Positions 1 through 7,596 of a stretch of 22,058 bases of DNA are shown in pieces. The stretch covers positions 1 to 22,058 of the forward strand of contig CAZBNU010000052.1 of NCBI GenBank assembly GCA_964493075.1, written 5' to 3'. The notes beneath the pieces are model-generated. The model had not been told where the DNA came from and ran no database searches. It worked only from the letters and a program-made list of their open reading frames with translations. Origin of the DNA: SLFT01 sp964493075. Lineage in GTDB: Bacteria > Hydrogenedentota > Hydrogenedentia > Hydrogenedentales > CAITNO01. Every line of letters begins with the position of its first letter. Position 1 is the stretch's first letter. The position numbers were made by a program, and so were the translations under genes.

Positions 1-255
1 GATGACCGTCCTATCATCCGGTTGTGCCCTATTGTTGACTGGCAAGAGGAAGCGCTGGATGTCTATATTGAAGAACACGAGGTGCCCAAAAACGCCTTGT
101 ACGATAAGGGGTACACGACCATTGGCTGCGAGATATGCTCCACACCCAACCTGGCCCATGAGGAAAAACGCGCAGGCCGCTGGCGCTGGTTCAATTACCT
201 GGGCAAAGAGCAATCGAAAGAATGCGGCATCCACAACAACGGCAGTGGGATATAA
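1..255 (+). CDS. cysH: Adenylyl-sulfate (APS/PAPS) reductase, C-terminal 84 residues (5' end outside window)
   Basis: This is the C-terminal end of an assimilatory APS/PAPS reductase, the cytoplasmic enzyme that reduces activated sulfate to sulfite using thioredoxin. The frame is open from base 1 and stops with TAA at 253-255. Visible features are the CPIVDW segment near the start, the GYTTIGCEIC segment and the terminal KECGIH. In the family, the CxxC pair (CEIC here) is half of the ligand set of a [4Fe-4S] cluster and ECG(L/I)H carries the catalytic cysteine, so this looks like the Fe-S, APS-type enzyme. The other cluster cysteines would lie upstream of the window. The siroheme gene follows on the same strand, which fits because sulfite reductase needs siroheme. 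The family is clear; APS versus PAPS preference is inferred from the CxxC. Confidence 0.9.
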   Translation, partial: DDRPIIRLCPIVDWQEEALDVYIEEHEVPKNALYDKGYTTIGCEICSTPNLAHEEKRAGRWRWFNYLGKEQSKECGIHNNGSGI

Positions 256-309
256 TAGATGTAACTGTCTAGCATATCTCGTAATGTGCCTCAATAACAG
301 CGAAAATCC

Positions 310-392
310 GTCATTCCCGCGAAAGCGGGAATCCAGAAGGTGACTGATACGCTGTGGTTATGACACTGGATTCCCGCTCTCGCGGGAATGAC
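310..392. repeat. Palindromic intergenic repeat (REP/MITE-like), 83 bp
   Basis: The first 27 bases (310-336) are the reverse complement of the last 27 (366-392) with one mismatch. Each arm is itself a small palindrome built on TTCCCGC...GCGGGAA. The element lies between cysH and cobA-hemD and could fold into a cruciform or RNA hairpin. Arms of this type are a widely dispersed class in bacterial genomes. No transposase or clear target-site duplication is visible here. Confidence 0.85.
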
Positions 393-421
393 AGTCGTTT
401 TGAGCGCACAATAACCATAGA

Positions 422-447
422 TTGCTAGATTTGCTAGACATTTGCTA
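422..447 (+). other. Three direct TTGCTA repeats upstream of cobA-hemD
   Basis: The hexamer TTGCTA occurs at 422-427, 431-436 and 442-447, about 70-90 bases before the cobA-hemD start. Such clustered direct repeats could be an operator, but the spacing (9 then 11) is irregular and no regulator is known. This is a weak observation in AT-rich sequence. Confidence 0.25.
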
Positions 448-514
448 ATAGAAAACCAATAGGATCGACAACGTAATTATCCTGAAAACAATATCTGCTT
501 GAAGGAATTTAGCC

Positions 515-1903
515 ATGACTGGCATCGTCTATCTGGTGGGGGCAGGCCCTGGCGCTCCTGATCTGATTTCCCTGCGCGGTATCCGAGTGCTTCGCAGGGC
601 CGATGTTATCCTGTGCGATAATTTGCTGCCCCGTTCCTTTCTTGAGCAAATTGGTGTTCCAACGGCGAGTAAAAAAGTAATCTGGCGGGGAGATGATGCG
701 CATGCGATGCGTCAACAGGAAATCAACCGGATTCTCTGCGAGGAGGCAGGCAAGGGGCTTGTGGTTGCCCGGCTGAAGAATGGCGACCCCTTGATTTTTG
801 GACGCGCCAGCGAGGAAATCGCCGCCCTGAATGAACATGGAATCCCGTGGGTAGTGGTTCCCGGTATCAGTTCTTGTACTGCGGCGCCCGCCGGTGCGGG
901 GTTGATGCTTACGGACCGGGGAGATTCCCGTTCGTTCACCGTATCCAGCGCAGTGTGTGTCGGCGGCATCCCCAACGAGGACTATCCGGTTACGGATTCA
1001 CTGGCGCTGCTGATGGGCGTCAAGTCCCTTGATGCCGTGGTTGCCCGCCTGATTAATAACGGCTGGCCACCGGACACTCCGGTTGCGATTATCGAGCGCG
1101 CCTCCCTGCCTTTTGAGCGCCATGTCAGTAGCACACTTTCCCACATTGCAGAAGCGGCCGCAGCAGCAGACATCAGCCCGCCAGCAGTCATTCTGCTTGG
1201 CAAAGCGGCACTATCAAAAAGTGGCGTAGAGCGTAAGCGCATCTTATTTACAGGACTTGACCCGTCAGGATTTCTGGGGCTTGGGCAGCTACAGCACTGG
1301 CCGGCGTTAACCGTGCTGATCCCCGAATCGGTTCAGGCCGCGTATGCCGACGTTTTTTGCGAGTTAAAGCAAAATCGCTTTACTACAATAATCTTCACCG
1401 GGAAACTGGGGGTAACCCTGTTTTTCCAGGCCATCCGGAACGCGGCGATGGATGCGCGGCTCTTGGGCGGAACGCAGGTCATTGCTGCAGGACAAAGCAC
1501 CGCGCTGGAGTTGGTGGAACAGGGAATCAGGCCGGACCTTGTCTGCTGCAACGATGCCGTCCGTGAAGTTCCCGCCGCGTTGGACGGCAAAACAACGGGA
1601 AACGTGCTGCTTGTAAAAGCAGGCGTCGAAGGACATGGCCTTGAGGTCGCCCTCAGACAGTCAGACATCCCGGCGAGATCGCTTGTCACACACCATCTTA
1701 TTCCCCATCCGCTTTTAGGCAGGCCGCTCCCTGACCACGATACAATCTACTTCGTCAGTCCCTCCGGCGTGAACGCCTACTGGAATGCTTACGGAAAAGA
1801 CGCCTTCACAAAAGAAGTGGTCTGCATCGGCACTGCCACCCAGGCAGCAGTGAACGCCCTGGGAATTCAGGCTTCAATCTGCAATCCCTATCTAATGTGG
1901 TAA
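515..1903 (+). CDS. cobA-hemD: Uroporphyrinogen-III C-methyltransferase / uroporphyrinogen-III synthase fusion
   Basis: This is a bifunctional tetrapyrrole enzyme of 462 residues. Residues 1 to about 235 are a SAM uroporphyrinogen-III methyltransferase: GAGPGAPDL at 9-17, NGDPLIFGR at 89-97, VPGISS at 115-120 and LMGVKSLD at 166-173. That domain makes precorrin-2, the entry to siroheme and cobalamin. Residues from about 240 to 462 are a divergent uroporphyrinogen-III synthase (HemD) domain, which closes hydroxymethylbilane; it is recognised mainly by position, length and the late FVSPSGVNAYW segment. The ATG at 515 is preceded by GAAGGA at 501-506. The gene follows cysH, so siroheme supply for sulfite reduction is the likely job. 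No dehydrogenase/ferrochelatase partner lies in the window. The CobA half is very secure, the HemD half secure. Confidence 0.92.
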   Translation: MTGIVYLVGAGPGAPDLISLRGIRVLRRADVILCDNLLPRSFLEQIGVPTASKKVIWRGDDAHAMRQQEINRILCEEAGKGLVVARLKNGDPLIFGRASEEIAALNEHGIPWVVVPGISSCTAAPAGAGLMLTDRGDSRSFTVSSAVCVGGIPNEDYPVTDSLALLMGVKSLDAVVARLINNGWPPDTPVAIIERASLPFERHVSSTLSHIAEAAAAADISPPAVILLGKAALSKSGVERKRILFTGLDPSGFLGLGQLQHWPALTVLIPESVQAAYADVFCELKQNRFTTIIFTGKLGVTLFFQAIRNAAMDARLLGGTQVIAAGQSTALELVEQGIRPDLVCCNDAVREVPAALDGKTTGNVLLVKAGVEGHGLEVALRQSDIPARSLVTHHLIPHPLLGRPLPDHDTIYFVSPSGVNAYWNAYGKDAFTKEVVCIGTATQAAVNALGIQASICNPYLMW

Positions 1904-1924
1904 ATCAAGGGGGATGTTGTGTTT

Positions 1925-2095
1925 CTATACTTCACTATCGTCTTGCTGGCTACTCTTTTCTTTCGCGTATTCAATTAAGAGCAAAACAATACCAGAGAAG
2001 CTAATAATACCACCGATTAGCCAAAATGGTGATAAGATTAAAATACCTCCCATAATCATAAGCGATAATGCTATTTTTGCATGTCGAGCGATCAC
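1925..2095 (-). CDS. Small two-helix membrane protein, 56 residues, third gene of the toxin-antitoxin unit
   Basis: A short uninterrupted frame on the minus strand starts with GTG at 2095-2093 and stops with TAG at 1927-1925. AGGAG lies seven bases before the start. The start-side sequence ACAGGAGT closely resembles the leader of the antitoxin gene. Residues about 8-21 and 25-42 are strongly hydrophobic (SLMIMGGILILSP, then GGIISFSGIVLLL). The tail is charged (EYAKEKSSQQDDSEV). The product is therefore probably a hairpin of two transmembrane helices. It begins 22 bases after the PIN toxin stop on the same strand. I do not recognise a family. Reality is supported by the ribosome binding site, the amphipathic pattern and the position; function is unknown. 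Confidence 0.65.
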   Translation of the reverse strand: MIARHAKIALSLMIMGGILILSPFWLIGGIISFSGIVLLLIEYAKEKSSQQDDSEV

Positions 2096-2117
2096 ATATA
2101 CTCCTGTAAGGTATTTC

Positions 2118-2522
2118 TTATTGGCTCAACATTGCCCGAAAACCTGCCTGCTCAAAATGCCGGTCGCAGGTCAATGCGTCGGCGATGCCTATTTCTCGCA
2201 TAAGAGCAAAGGAAATGCAATCCGTCAACGACCATTCCTTGTCGGGCCGCTCTACAAAGAGTGCAAGTCCCGCTTCGAAATAACGATGTGAACTGTGGAT
2301 AATTTCCACGCGAGGCGCTGATTCCAAGCCCTTTACTAGTTCCATGAATATCTGGCGAAGATGTCCGTGTGACATCAACGCACCCAACTCACACAGCACA
2401 TATTCCGAGGTCACTACTTTCCCACGGTACACAGTGGACACTTGTTTCGCACTATCGTGCCAGTTATCTTTGGGATTCAATAACGCTTGATAAAACGATG
2501 TGTCCGCGAAGGCCACCTTCAT
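2118..2522 (-). CDS. PIN-domain ribonuclease toxin (VapC-like)
   Basis: A 134-residue PIN-domain protein, the usual length for VapC-type toxins, which are Mg-dependent RNases that often cut tRNA or rRNA. The four acidic positions expected of the active site are visible: D7 (AFADTSFY), E45 (YVLCELG), D101 (SLTDCISF) and D120 (ALTCDRHF). The closing TCDRHFEQAGF is characteristic of this family. The ATG overlaps the antitoxin stop by four bases, so translation is probably coupled. All catalytic residues are intact, so it is likely active when free of antitoxin. The RNA target cannot be read from sequence. Confidence 0.9.
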   Translation of the reverse strand: MKVAFADTSFYQALLNPKDNWHDSAKQVSTVYRGKVVTSEYVLCELGALMSHGHLRQIFMELVKGLESAPRVEIIHSSHRYFEAGLALFVERPDKEWSLTDCISFALMREIGIADALTCDRHFEQAGFRAMLSQ

Positions 2523-2752
2523 TGTCCGTGAGCCTTCCGCAAGTAGGCATCATGATTTTCCGACCAGTCGGCGGAAAGTCCTTCCGCTTTTCCGATAACA
2601 GATGCCAGTCGTTCTACCAATGTCGGGACTTGCTGATCGTCCCCGGCATCTTCAATCATCGCTATCTCGAAACTTACTATAGCACCCTCGGGCAGATTGA
2701 CAGGTTCATCCAGCACAATCGCCCCGTTTTGGACATGTCCTTTGTACGTCAT
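2519..2752 (-). CDS. AF2212-like (DUF104) antitoxin
   Basis: A 77-residue protein beginning MTYKGHVQNGAIVLDEPVNL, the hallmark of AF2212/DUF104 antitoxins that pair with PIN toxins. The N-terminal beta-rich part would form the dimerisation/DNA-binding element, and the C-terminal half (ERLASVIGKAEGLSADWSEN) would neutralise the toxin. CAGGAG lies eight bases before the ATG. The gene sits directly behind an extended -10 promoter and overlaps the toxin by four bases. Autoregulation at that promoter is expected from the family but no operator is evident. Confidence 0.88.
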   Translation of the reverse strand: MTYKGHVQNGAIVLDEPVNLPEGAIVSFEIAMIEDAGDDQQVPTLVERLASVIGKAEGLSADWSENHDAYLRKAHGQ

Positions 2753-2780
2753 TTTTTACACTCCTGTGATTGACAGAAGA

Positions 2781-2809
2781 ATTATAGCACAGCCCAAAAT
2801 TATCCACAA
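2781..2809 (-). promoter_or_regulatory. Sigma70-type promoter of the toxin-antitoxin unit (extended -10)
   Basis: Read on the minus strand: TTGTGG (2809-2804), a 17-base spacer, then TATAAT (2786-2781) preceded by TGC, an extended -10. Transcription would start near 2774, about 22 bases before the antitoxin ATG. The -35 overlaps the last codons of the FGGY kinase gene, so the unit can be expressed independently of it. Confidence 0.65.
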
Positions 2810-4335
2810 CCAATCTGATGATGCAAGTCTTTCAATGCAGGATAAATCTGACGAAAGACTTCAAAGTGTTTTTGGTATTCTGCGTTGCGTTTGGGATTTG
2901 GTTCCAGGATTTCACCGGGCTTGTAGGTGCGTTCACAGGCTTTCTGTTCGTTGGCATACAAGCCGACGCCGATCCCGGCAAGGATGGCTGCGCCGAGAGG
3001 GGTCGCCTCTTCGACTGCGGGGATTTCGATGGGACGTCCCACCACATCCGCCTTGTTCTGCATCCAGAAGGCGTTGCGCGTGCTGCCGCCCACGGCAATA
3101 AACCGGTCCATGGTAATGCCCAGCCCGGATTCCATGGCGTTCACTGTTTCGAGGAACTGGTAGTCAAGCCCTTCGATAACGGCGCGCAGCATATCGCCTC
3201 GCGTGACCTGGTTGCCGAGGCCGATGAAGGCGCCTTTTGATTCCGGGTCTACCACCGGACAGCCCGACCCGGACATGTGAGGCAGGAAGAATGCGCCGTG
3301 CGATCCGATGGGCGCTGCTGCCGCTTCCGCCATGAGGTAATCCCAGTCGCTGCCGCCCAGTTCCCTGGCTTTGGCTGCTGCAGGCTGGCCGTATTCTTTG
3401 CGGTACCATTCGAGCATATCCGAGGCGACCCCGCCGCCCCAGGCGGCATGCATGTCACGGGCAACGTGACATTCCACCGTCATGCCCGCACGCTGGATTT
3501 CCGGGGTAAGCACCGGTTCCGTCAGCGTGGTCATGACCACCTCCCAGGTGCCCGTGATGTCCAGCACTGCGCCGGGGTTGAACGCGCCCACCGGCAGTGC
3601 GCCGCACAGGTAATCATGGCCGCCCAGCGCAACAGGGGTGCCCGGCGCAAGCCCCGTGGCTTTGGCGGCTGCATCGTGAACCTCGCCCAAGAGGGTGCCG
3701 CTCGGGAAGGCGTCGCACATCAGTCGCCTGTCTATCTCGGCCGCCTGCAGCAGTTCATCCGACCAGTCGCGGGTGCGCTGATCAAAGAGCAGGGTGCATG
3801 ACGCCATGGAATAATCGGTCGCCAGTTTACCGCAGAGCATGTAATTGACAAAGTCTTCAATGAGCACCCACTTGTGCGTCCGTTTCATGATGTCGGGATG
3901 ATGCTCGCGCATCCACAGCAGGCGTAGCGCGGTACTGAACCCCCACAGCACATTCCCGCCGATGGAGAACACCTTTTCCTCACCGATGTTTTTCTTCCAC
4001 CATTCCTGTTGCGGAATGGTTCGCGGACAAAGCCAGCTGATGAAGGGGTAGAGCCAGTTGCCCTCCTCGTCCAGGGGCAGGCCATCCATGCCCATGCCGG
4101 TTACGGCCACGCCTTTGATGTCTTTGGGACTGTCAATCTGCGCGATGGCATCCTGTATGGCCGCTGCAGAACCGCCCCAAATCTGTTCCGGCTTCCATTC
4201 CACCCACTCCGGATGTTCGGGAGGAGAAAAACGTTCCGTGGGCCGGCTGCCACTGGCGACGGCGTTGCCATCCAGATCATAAATAATCGCCTTCAGACTG
4301 GTTGAGCCCAGGTCTACACCCATGAGGTATTCCAT
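2800..4335 (-). CDS. FGGY-family carbohydrate (sugar/polyol) kinase, substrate unresolved
   Basis: A 511-residue cytoplasmic kinase that transfers phosphate from ATP to a sugar or polyol. The first ATPase-fold phosphate loop is DLGSTS at 8-13, the catalytic base is probably D241 in GGHDYLCGA, and the second domain holds GGSTRNAFWMQNKADVVGRP at 416-435, the FGGY adenosine-side signature. Length is normal. GAAGGAG lies shortly before the ATG at 4335. Motifs around GGHD resemble xylulokinase-like subfamilies more than classical glycerol kinase, so substrate should not be assumed. It lies 215 bases downstream of the UroD-family and GlpD-like genes, separated by a nested palindrome, and may phosphorylate the polyol that the GlpD-like enzyme then oxidises (inference). 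Confidence 0.88.
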   Translation of the reverse strand: MEYLMGVDLGSTSLKAIIYDLDGNAVASGSRPTERFSPPEHPEWVEWKPEQIWGGSAAAIQDAIAQIDSPKDIKGVAVTGMGMDGLPLDEEGNWLYPFISWLCPRTIPQQEWWKKNIGEEKVFSIGGNVLWGFSTALRLLWMREHHPDIMKRTHKWVLIEDFVNYMLCGKLATDYSMASCTLLFDQRTRDWSDELLQAAEIDRRLMCDAFPSGTLLGEVHDAAAKATGLAPGTPVALGGHDYLCGALPVGAFNPGAVLDITGTWEVVMTTLTEPVLTPEIQRAGMTVECHVARDMHAAWGGGVASDMLEWYRKEYGQPAAAKARELGGSDWDYLMAEAAAAPIGSHGAFFLPHMSGSGCPVVDPESKGAFIGLGNQVTRGDMLRAVIEGLDYQFLETVNAMESGLGITMDRFIAVGGSTRNAFWMQNKADVVGRPIEIPAVEEATPLGAAILAGIGVGLYANEQKACERTYKPGEILEPNPKRNAEYQKHFEVFRQIYPALKDLHHQIGCG

Positions 4336-4437
4336 CGTATTTTCTCCTTCTGTGTCGCTTTCGGTATCGGTATCAATTTCGATAGCGACAACTTGTTATC
4401 CAATAAGGGTGTTGCCCGCAACTCAGATAGTGGGTTT

Positions 4438-4505
4438 GTAGGCGTACTATTATAGTGCGCCAAGCATACAGGCTAAACCCAGGCGCACTATCATAGTACG
4501 CCTAC
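4438..4505. repeat. Nested 68-bp palindrome between the UroD-family and FGGY kinase genes
   Basis: The arm at 4438-4461 is the reverse complement of 4482-4505 with one mismatch. Each arm is also an imperfect palindrome around TACTATNATAGT. A second short inverted pair, TGGGTTT (4431-4437) and AAACCCA (4475-4481), is shifted with respect to it, so alternative folds are possible. It could act as a transcription attenuator or processing site between 4551 and 4335, or be a mobile palindromic repeat. Confidence 0.8.
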
Positions 4506-4550
4506 AGAGCACACTCTTGTTTTAGATCGTAGTTTTGATTCGATAAAGCA

Positions 4551-5585
4551 CTATAGTCTTATCGGATACGTACCGTATTCCTTCCACGTTTCCATCATCA
4601 CCGCGTAGTTCTCCGGTTTCACCGCAGAGTGGATTGAGTTGCTTGAGGAGAGGACAAAGCCGCCGCCCGGCGCGCCGATGCGCAGCGCTTCCTTCGTCGC
4701 GGCCAAGACTTCCTCCTGCGTCCCGAAACTCAACAGCTGGGCACAATCCACATTACCCTTTAGGGCGACTCGGTCACTGTATTTTTCCTTGACTTCCGCG
4801 AGGTCCATGCCTGCCTGGGGATCAATGGGATCGAGACAGGTAATACCGGAATCAATGATCATGTCAATGATGGACCACAGGTTCCCGTCCGTGTGTTTGA
4901 TAACGGGCAGACCTGCATCCTTGAATCCCGTCATGACGCGGCACAGCGGCGGATAGAACAATTCCCGGAAGGTGGCAGGCGACATAAGCGGCCCGCTGTT
5001 GTGGGCGTAGTCGTCGCCCGTCCAGATGAAATCAGCACCGAGCGCTGCCGCACGTTTTGCCAGTTCAATGTTCACCTCCACGGACATGTCCACCAGCGCG
5101 CTCACCAGTTCCGGTTCGGCTGCCGTGGCGAAGAGCAACCCTTCCATGCCCATCAGGTAGCGGGGTATGGAAAACACATCATTCAGGTGGACGCCAATGG
5201 CCTTCACGCCCTTGAATTCCTTCACGGCGGCCTCAATGGATCGGAACCGTCCCGGCGCATCAATAGGCGGCGGCACATAGCGGTCGAAATCCGCTGGAGT
5301 CTGAATGGGCGATTCCACTTCGATACCGTGTTCTTCCGCGCCCGCCTGGGTCACATAGCCCCATTCGCTGCGCCAGCGGTTCGGACCCACTTGCGTCTTT
5401 TCGTAATCCGGCCCCACCAGTACGGCGTCGTGGTCCATGCGCACGGCGAACTCATTGTGGTCCTTGCAGCCCGGACAAATGGCCTCACGCACCCGCGAAT
5501 CAATAAGCCATTCAAAATGGGGCACCCGGTCCGGTTCCTCCCGGCGCAGCACACATAGCACCCGTTCGGCAGCAGTCATTTCCAT
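4551..5585 (-). CDS. Uroporphyrinogen decarboxylase (URO-D) family protein, probably not HemE
   Basis: A 344-residue TIM-barrel protein of the URO-D superfamily, which includes heme HemE and corrinoid or thiol methyltransferases (MtaA/MtbA type). Visible signatures are the N-terminal ERVLCVLRREEPDRVPHF, GDD at 190-192, IKHTDGN at 229-235, KGNVDC at 276-281 and the terminal FVLSSSNSIHSAVKPENY. The H231/D233 and C281 positions could be metal ligands as in the methyltransferase branch, though the HxC of MtaA is not exact. It lies 21 bases downstream of the GlpD-like gene, so co-transcription is likely, and a heme role is unlikely in this catabolic context. AAGGG near 5595 is a weak ribosome site. 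Family secure; reaction unknown. Confidence 0.85.
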   Translation of the reverse strand: MEMTAAERVLCVLRREEPDRVPHFEWLIDSRVREAICPGCKDHNEFAVRMDHDAVLVGPDYEKTQVGPNRWRSEWGYVTQAGAEEHGIEVESPIQTPADFDRYVPPPIDAPGRFRSIEAAVKEFKGVKAIGVHLNDVFSIPRYLMGMEGLLFATAAEPELVSALVDMSVEVNIELAKRAAALGADFIWTGDDYAHNSGPLMSPATFRELFYPPLCRVMTGFKDAGLPVIKHTDGNLWSIIDMIIDSGITCLDPIDPQAGMDLAEVKEKYSDRVALKGNVDCAQLLSFGTQEEVLAATKEALRIGAPGGGFVLSSSNSIHSAVKPENYAVMMETWKEYGTYPIRL

Positions 5586-5606
5586 CGGTTTACCCTTATG
5601 TTAGTT

Positions 5607-7316
5607 TTACGCGATATGAATACGATGATGTTTACACAAAAATGCCGCAGCTTTTTCGACTTCTTCCTGGCACACCGTTACAGTCCAATTTAATTTTTCA
5701 CCTGCCAGTTTTGCAAGCTCCGCCAGCAGCGGCTTGTTTACTTCGCCGAGCAACGCCATGGCGGTGCGCCGCAACACAATATCCTCAAGATGGCATACTG
5801 CCTCGTTCTCAACAATATACTGAATCTCTCGGCGGGTATAGCCGGGATGATGTGTGAGGAGCGCATCTTCTTCCTCGGTCAGAAATTCCGCGACATCTTC
5901 AGCATGGGTTCCATAACGCTCAAGCAGCACGGCAAGCCGATCCGCAGGCAGGCCGGTCTCTTTTTGCAGACGATCAACCCAGGTGCGTTTCTCAGATTCC
6001 GTTTTGGGAAAATTACGTCCACCGCCAATGGACATGTTTTTTGTGGAAACCTTGCGGACAGCATCCAGACGTGGCAGTATTTTGTCCGCGACACTCTCCG
6101 CGAAACCGCGGAAGGTGGTCCATTTCCCGCCTACGAGGGAATACACGGGAAAGGGCATTTCCGCAGTGGGTTCGATGACCGGTGAACTGTGATCGCGGCT
6201 GACTTCCACCGTTGCCGAGGCATCGCTTTTCGGCAGGGGACGCACCCCGGAGAAGCAGCTCAATATCTGGCTGCGGTCCACGTTCAGGTTGGGAAAGATT
6301 TCGCGGAGCGCTTCAAACATATACGCGATTTCGCTGTCCTCACATTCCACCTCGTCAGGATTACCGACGGGAATATCCGTGGAACCAATAAGGCTTTTTC
6401 CCAGCCAGGGCAGCGCCACTGCCACGCGCCCGTCGTTGTTTTCGTAATACACCATCTTGCCGCCGAGGGCATCGAACAACTCCTGATTATCAAGCACGAG
6501 ATGAGCGCCCTTCGTGCCGCCAATCAGTGTTGTGGAAAGCCCTATGCCCGTGTTCGTGAAGTCAATCCATGCGCCTGTGGCGTTCACCAGCACCCTGGGA
6601 GACACCACGAAGTCTTCTCCAGAAATGCTGTCATGCAACAGGACTTCGTCTTTGTCCATTCCCTTCAAAGACACATAGTTCAGGGCATGCGCATTTTGGC
6701 AGGCGGCACTCCCTTCCTGAATGAGTTCGAGACAGAGCCGCTCAGGATAACTCACCCAGGCGTCGTGGTATTCTGCGGCGCACTTAATGACGGGCGGCAG
6801 GATGGGGCACAGGTCATGGGCCTTCTGCCGCGACATAAACGTGTGGCGCGGCATGTGCCGGCTCTTTCCAGTAAACAGATCATAGAACAGCAATCCAAGT
6901 TTGACCATCAGCGCACCGCGATGAGCGGGGCGTTGCCCGCGCAAACCGAAGAAACGCCGTATCACCGCGCCGATGCCGGAAAACCAGAAGAGTACCGGTA
7001 TCACCGTGGGAAGGGGACGCACATAATGCGGCGCATTTTGCAACAGGCGATTGCGTTCCGCCAGCGATTCGCGCACCAGACGGAATTCACCAAACTCAAG
7101 GTAGCGCAGTCCACCGTGGATCATACGGGACGAGGCGGCGCTTGCCCCGGCACAGAAATCCGACTTGTCCACCAGCAGCGCATCAACGCCCTGCAGCGCC
7201 AATTCACGGAACAGACCCGCGCCATTGATGCCTCCGCCTACGATCAATACAGACACGTTAGGGTGTTGTTTGGCGTATTCAAGCGCGGCGTTTCTGTCTA
7301 CAGGTGTTGGTGGCAT
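5607..7316 (-). CDS. glpD: FAD-dependent glycerol-3-phosphate dehydrogenase (GlpD family)
   Basis: A 569-residue flavoprotein of the GlpA/GlpD family that oxidises glycerol-3-phosphate (or a related polyol phosphate) to the ketone and passes electrons to quinone at the membrane. The N-terminus has the FAD dinucleotide fold VLIVGGGINGAG (23-34) with D50 at the end of the second strand, then SSRMIHGGLRYLEFGEF (62-78), a family signature. Later GVRPLPKSD and SLVGGKWTTFRG are also diagnostic, and the C-terminal helical domain is complete. The ATG at 7316 has a poor GGAAAAATGGA site. Neighbours are a UroD-family gene 21 bases downstream and an FGGY kinase further on. Erythritol-phosphate-type dehydrogenases share this fold, so substrate is not certain. 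Confidence 0.92.
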   Translation of the reverse strand: MPPTPVDRNAALEYAKQHPNVSVLIVGGGINGAGLFRELALQGVDALLVDKSDFCAGASAASSRMIHGGLRYLEFGEFRLVRESLAERNRLLQNAPHYVRPLPTVIPVLFWFSGIGAVIRRFFGLRGQRPAHRGALMVKLGLLFYDLFTGKSRHMPRHTFMSRQKAHDLCPILPPVIKCAAEYHDAWVSYPERLCLELIQEGSAACQNAHALNYVSLKGMDKDEVLLHDSISGEDFVVSPRVLVNATGAWIDFTNTGIGLSTTLIGGTKGAHLVLDNQELFDALGGKMVYYENNDGRVAVALPWLGKSLIGSTDIPVGNPDEVECEDSEIAYMFEALREIFPNLNVDRSQILSCFSGVRPLPKSDASATVEVSRDHSSPVIEPTAEMPFPVYSLVGGKWTTFRGFAESVADKILPRLDAVRKVSTKNMSIGGGRNFPKTESEKRTWVDRLQKETGLPADRLAVLLERYGTHAEDVAEFLTEEEDALLTHHPGYTRREIQYIVENEAVCHLEDIVLRRTAMALLGEVNKPLLAELAKLAGEKLNWTVTVCQEEVEKAAAFLCKHHRIHIA

Positions 7317-7349
7317 AATCCATTTTTCCGATGTTTGCGATTCAATGCG

Positions 7350-7379
7350 TTATTAAAGCGATTGCGACATTGCAGTCAA
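7350..7379 (-). promoter_or_regulatory. Possible promoter upstream of the GlpD-like gene
   Basis: On the minus strand TTGACT (7379-7374) is followed after 18 bases by TAATAA (7355-7350), a weak -10. It would give a leader of about 25-30 bases before the ATG at 7316. Plausible because the palindromic element upstream separates this gene from the preceding one, but the -10 is poor. Confidence 0.35.
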
Positions 7380-7415
7380 ATGATAACAATCGGCAGGCAG
7401 TAACTCCAAACGCAG

Positions 7416-7502
7416 CTGTAGGGTGGGTGAAGCGTAGCGAAACCCACCATTTCTGATAAATTCGTTCTTGTGGTGGGTTACTACGCTTCACCCACCCTAC
7501 AG
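7416..7502. repeat. Palindromic intergenic repeat of the GGTGGGTGAAGCG family
   Basis: Arms 7416-7449 and 7471-7502 are inverted copies, differing by a two-base gap and a substitution, around a loop of 21 bases. A diverged single arm of the same family occurs twice near 20554 and 20676. The element lies between the Gfo/Idh/MocA gene and glpD on the minus strand. It could fold into a long RNA hairpin that ends or attenuates transcription. No encoded protein is seen. Confidence 0.85.
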
Positions 7503-7596
7503 TATAGTCCCGGCATACAGACAAAACAATGGCTGCCGAAATCTCGACAGCCATTGTCCATTAACAATCAAAAACCGTTGTGGTACGTCCCGGGGA

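Noticed and set aside
251..256. TATAAT at the cysH stop codon
   Set aside because: No acceptable -35 is found 16-18 bases upstream; the hexamer arises from the ATA TAA codons.
2..343. Alternative frame over cysH and the repeat
   Set aside because: It ends in PSFPRKRESR, the usual translation of this palindromic repeat, and overlaps the recognisable cysH frame.
1914..2291. 125-residue plus-strand frame opposite the toxin and the small membrane gene
   Set aside because: The minus-strand genes have ribosome sites and family motifs; this frame is low in any coding signal.
6189..7403. Long plus-strand open frame of 404 residues opposite glpD
   Set aside because: It is antisense to a well-recognised GlpD protein, has no recognisable domain, and is explained by codon bias of the opposite strand.
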